Positions 61,824 to 64,000 of a stretch of 64,000 nt of DNA are shown piece by piece. Source of the stretch: Flavobacterium sp. (GTDB lineage Bacteria > Bacteroidota > Bacteroidia > Flavobacteriales > Flavobacteriaceae); assembly GCF_027533505.1 (NCBI RefSeq), contig NZ_JAPZUB010000008.1:50594-114593 (forward strand). Direction: 5' to 3'. The notes below the pieces were generated by a model. The model made no database searches. It worked only from the letters and a program-made list of their open reading frames with translations, and was not told where the DNA came from. Position numbers and translations under genes: made by a program. How positions within the stretch are numbered: position 1 is the first letter of the stretch; the number at the start of each line of letters is the position of its first letter.

Positions 61824-63770
61824 TTATACTTCAAATGATTTTAATGATTTTCCGATTTCTTCTTGAACAAGTCCAACAAAATCTTCGATAGCCATCGTAC
61901 TATTGCCTTTGCCTTCTTGTCCATGACGGCGCACGGAAACGGTTCCGTTTTTCTCTTCTTCTTCACCCACAATCAACATAAACGGCATTTTTTGCATCTC
62001 CGCTTCACGGATTTTCTTGCCAATCGTCTCGTTGCGGTTGTCAATTAGGGCGCGAATTTCGCTATTTTCCAGCAAACTTAAAACTTTTTGTGCATAATTT
62101 TCATATTTCTCACTCAAAGACAGGATGATAGCTTGTTCGGGCATTAACCACAACGGGAAGTTTCCAGCCGTATGTTCGAGCAAAATCGCGATAAAGCGTT
62201 CCATCGATCCAAAAGGCGCACGGTGAATCATCACAGGGCGGTGCAACTTATCATCCGACCCTTTGTAGGTTAGCTCAAAACGCTCGGGTAGGTTGTAATC
62301 CACTTGAATGGTTCCCAACTGCCAACTACGACCTAAGGCATCTTTCACCATAAAGTCAAGTTTCGGACCGTAAAAGGCGGCTTCACCACTTTCAATAACG
62401 TAGTTCAGTCCTTTATCTCGTGCTGCATTAATGATGGCGTTCTCTGCTTTTTCCCAGTTTTCAACGCTACCAATATATTTATCGGGGTTGTCCAAATCGC
62501 GCACCGATACTTGTGCTGTAAAGTTCTCAAATCCGAGCGAACCAAACACGTACAATACCAAATCGATAACCTTTTTGAACTCCGAATCCAACTGTTCTGG
62601 CGTACAGAAAATGTGGGCATCGTCTTGCGTGAATCCGCGCACACGGGTCAATCCATGCAATTCCCCCGATTGCTCATACCGATACACCGTACCAAATTCG
62701 GCATAACGTTTCGGTAAATCTTTGTACGACCAAGGTTTGGTGTTATAAATCTCACAGTGGTGGGGACAGTTCATGGGTTTTAATAAGAACTCTTCTCCTT
62801 CTGCAGGGGTATGTATGGGTTGGAAACTGTCGGCGCCGTATTTGGCATAGTGTCCCGAAGTCACGTACAATTCTTTTTGTCCAATATGGGGCGTTACCAC
62901 TTGTTCGTAACCCGCTTTCTTTTGTGCACGCTTTAAAAACTGCTCCAAACGATCGCGTAAAGCCGCTCCTTTGGGTAACCATAACGGTAAGCCTTGCCCC
63001 ACTTTTTGCGAAAAAGCGAATAATTCCAACTCTTTCCCCAATTTACGGTGGTCACGACGTTTTGCTTCTTCCAGCAATTCCAAGTATTCCGTCAAATCTT
63101 TTTGTTTCGGGAACGAAATCCCATAGACACGGGTCAATTGCTTGTTTTTTTCATCCCCGCGCCAATAGGCTCCTGCTACACTCATGATTTTCATCGCTTT
63201 GATTAATCCGGTGTTCGGAATATGTCCCCCACGACATAAGTCAAAGAAATTGGAGTGGTCACAAAAAGTGATTGTTCCGTCTTCCAAATTCGAGATCAAC
63301 TCAGTTTTATATTCGTTGTCTTTATAGATTGCTAAAGCCTCTGCTTTGGAAACCGAACGCATTTTGAACTCGTGTTTTTCACGCGCAATCTCCAACACGC
63401 GGTCTTCGATTTTTTTGAAATCGGCATCCGTTATTTTATGCTCCATGAAATCCACATCGTAATAGAACCCATTATCGATAGCAGGACCGAGGGTTAACTT
63501 GATGCCAGGGTAGATTTCTTGCAAAGCTTGCGCCATGACGTGCGAGGTAGAATGCCAAAAGGCTTTCTTCCCCTCCAGATCATTCCATGTGTACAATACC
63601 AAACTGCCGTCCGTGGTTAAAGCCGTTTCGGTTTCCACCGTAGTGCCGTTAAATGAGGCCGAAATTACATTTCGCGCCAATCCTTCACTAATACTTTTGG
63701 CCACTTCCATCGGAGTCACGCCCGCGGAAAACGCCTTAATCGAACCGTCTGGTAAAGTAATCTGAATCAT
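61824..63770 (-). CDS. thrS: Threonyl-tRNA synthetase
   Basis: The protein is 648 aa. An N-terminal TGS domain ([17 protein letters not shown]) and editing domain (with [17 protein letters not shown]) precede the class II core: zinc ligands lie in [20 protein letters not shown] and [11 protein letters not shown], and an anticodon-binding domain follows ([16 protein letters not shown]). It charges tRNA-Thr, one of which is in this window. I use the ATG at 63770; the eight-codon extension to 63794 would overlap the promoter. It starts the thrS-infC-rpmI-rplT operon. Confidence 0.96.
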   Translation of the reverse strand: MIQITLPDGSIKAFSAGVTPMEVAKSISEGLARNVISASFNGTTVETETALTTDGSLVLYTWNDLEGKKAFWHSTSHVMAQALQEIYPGIKLTLGPAIDNGFYYDVDFMEHKITDADFKKIEDRVLEIAREKHEFKMRSVSKAEALAIYKDNEYKTELISNLEDGTITFCDHSNFFDLCRGGHIPNTGLIKAMKIMSVAGAYWRGDEKNKQLTRVYGISFPKQKDLTEYLELLEEAKRRDHRKLGKELELFAFSQKVGQGLPLWLPKGAALRDRLEQFLKRAQKKAGYEQVVTPHIGQKELYVTSGHYAKYGADSFQPIHTPAEGEEFLLKPMNCPHHCEIYNTKPWSYKDLPKRYAEFGTVYRYEQSGELHGLTRVRGFTQDDAHIFCTPEQLDSEFKKVIDLVLYVFGSLGFENFTAQVSVRDLDNPDKYIGSVENWEKAENAIINAARDKGLNYVIESGEAAFYGPKLDFMVKDALGRSWQLGTIQVDYNLPERFELTYKGSDDKLHRPVMIHRAPFGSMERFIAILLEHTAGNFPLWLMPEQAIILSLSEKYENYAQKVLSLLENSEIRALIDNRNETIGKKIREAEMQKMPFMLIVGEEEEKNGTVSVRRHGQEGKGNSTMAIEDFVGLVQEEIGKSLKSFEV

Positions 63771-63791
63771 TCCGTTTATTTTAATGGAGTG

Positions 63792-63822
63792 CAAATATAA
63801 GGTATTGGTGTGTCCCTACAAA
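63792..63822 (-). promoter_or_regulatory. Promoter of thrS operon (TTTG-N19-TATATTTG)
   Basis: On the minus strand TTTG (63819-63822) is followed after 19 bases by TATATTTG (63792-63799), a full match to the Bacteroidota -33/-7 arrangement. The thrS ATG is 21 bases downstream. This is the best promoter in the window. Confidence 0.75.
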
Positions 63823-63928
63823 CAATGATACTATATAGTCATCCCTTAAAAAACAAATAACTGTCTGATTGTTATTTTATTACAATAAAATTTAGCTAGA
63901 AATAGATGATAATTATTGCCAAAAATGG

Positions 63929-63936
63929 TATATTTG
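63929..63936 (+). promoter_or_regulatory. Candidate -7 promoter of transposase gene
   Basis: TATATTTG matches TAnnTTTG and ends 19 bases before the ATG at 63956. Confidence 0.5.
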
Positions 63937-63955
63937 AGTATAAAATAGTGGCAAT

Positions 63956-64000
63956 ATGTTAGGCAAAATAAAACCCGATTTACAACAAAATTTATTCAAA
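63956..64000 (+). CDS. Transposase, probably IS5/IS1182-like (5' part only)
   Basis: Only 15 codons are inside the window, reading MLGKIKPDLQQNLFK. This start resembles, from memory, the N-terminus of IS5/IS1182-type transposases of Bacteroidota. The gene runs off the right edge, so no catalytic residue can be seen. An upstream TATATTTG supports a gene start here. Its insertion lies just upstream of the thrS promoter. Confidence 0.5.
   Translation, partial: MLGKIKPDLQQNLFK

Larger units (their letters stand above)
63823..64000 (+). mobile_element. Left end of an insertion sequence, incomplete
   Basis: The element's start cannot be placed exactly. It must lie to the right of the intact thrS promoter and to the left of the transposase start. 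The right end is outside the window. Confidence 0.4.

Overview
The window is a stretch of a Bacteroidota chromosome, most likely a member of the Flavobacteriaceae. The evidence is: repeated -7 promoter elements of the form TAnnTTTG, few obvious Shine-Dalgarno sequences, a protein with a type IX secretion (T9SS) C-terminal sorting domain, a PorV/PorQ-like outer-membrane protein, a transketolase split into two genes, and small proteins that resemble flavobacterial families. No rRNA operon, CRISPR array or prophage was seen. Protein identifications come from reading motifs and from memory of families; no database search was run.

From 0 to 18.8 kb lies a plus-strand surface-polysaccharide locus of 17 tightly packed, often overlapping genes. 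It holds five GT4-type and two GT2-type glycosyltransferases, a truncated GT-B-like gene at the left edge, a Wzy/O-antigen-ligase-like polymerase and a terminal initiating sugar-phosphate transferase (WbaP-like). It also carries many modifying enzymes: an MBOAT O-acyltransferase with an SGNH partner, a polysaccharide deacetylase, a FemAB-like transferase, a GNAT and two methyltransferases. No flippase or export protein is present, so the locus continues to the left. From 18.8 to 28.7 kb are envelope and housekeeping genes: DUF4105, PorV/PorQ-like, PssA, GH25 lysozyme, a DUF5808-like protein, LptB, an AhpD-like protein, TatC, KdsD and RecQ.

From 28.7 to 49 kb are a T9SS cargo protein, a DUF2891 protein, an FAD dehydrogenase, a MsrB-MsrA lipoprotein, Idi, QueD, a PrxQ-type peroxiredoxin, ManA and tRNA-Thr. 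These are followed by split transketolase, a TlpA-like protein, Tgt, an LptF/G permease, an EamA transporter, AccA, DnaB and a two-component system with a membrane partner. The Tgt lacks the usual zinc cysteines. Directly after tRNA-Thr, its 3' end and terminator are duplicated.

From 49 to 64 kb are a predicted 45-aa single-TM protein on the minus strand, an 'asparagine synthetase B'-like exported protein, a DPP-IV-type peptidase and a secreted protein of unknown function. Next comes a cyanophycin module: CphA synthetase, divergent from cyanophycinase CphB and an isoaspartyl peptidase. An AT-rich lipoprotein gene follows, then the classical thrS-infC-rpmI-rplT operon on the minus strand, where infC appears to start at AUA or AUU. 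The start of an IS transposase lies at the right edge. Two copies of one dispersed structured repeat (near 23.0 and 60.4 kb) and one element of a second apparent type (50.7 kb) lie between genes.

The strongest leads for something new are the modification suite of the polysaccharide locus, the cyanophycin module, the zinc-cysteine-less Tgt, the non-AUG infC start, the tRNA-Thr 3'-end duplication and the shared dispersed repeat. I did not find a defence system or another wholly unfamiliar multi-gene system.
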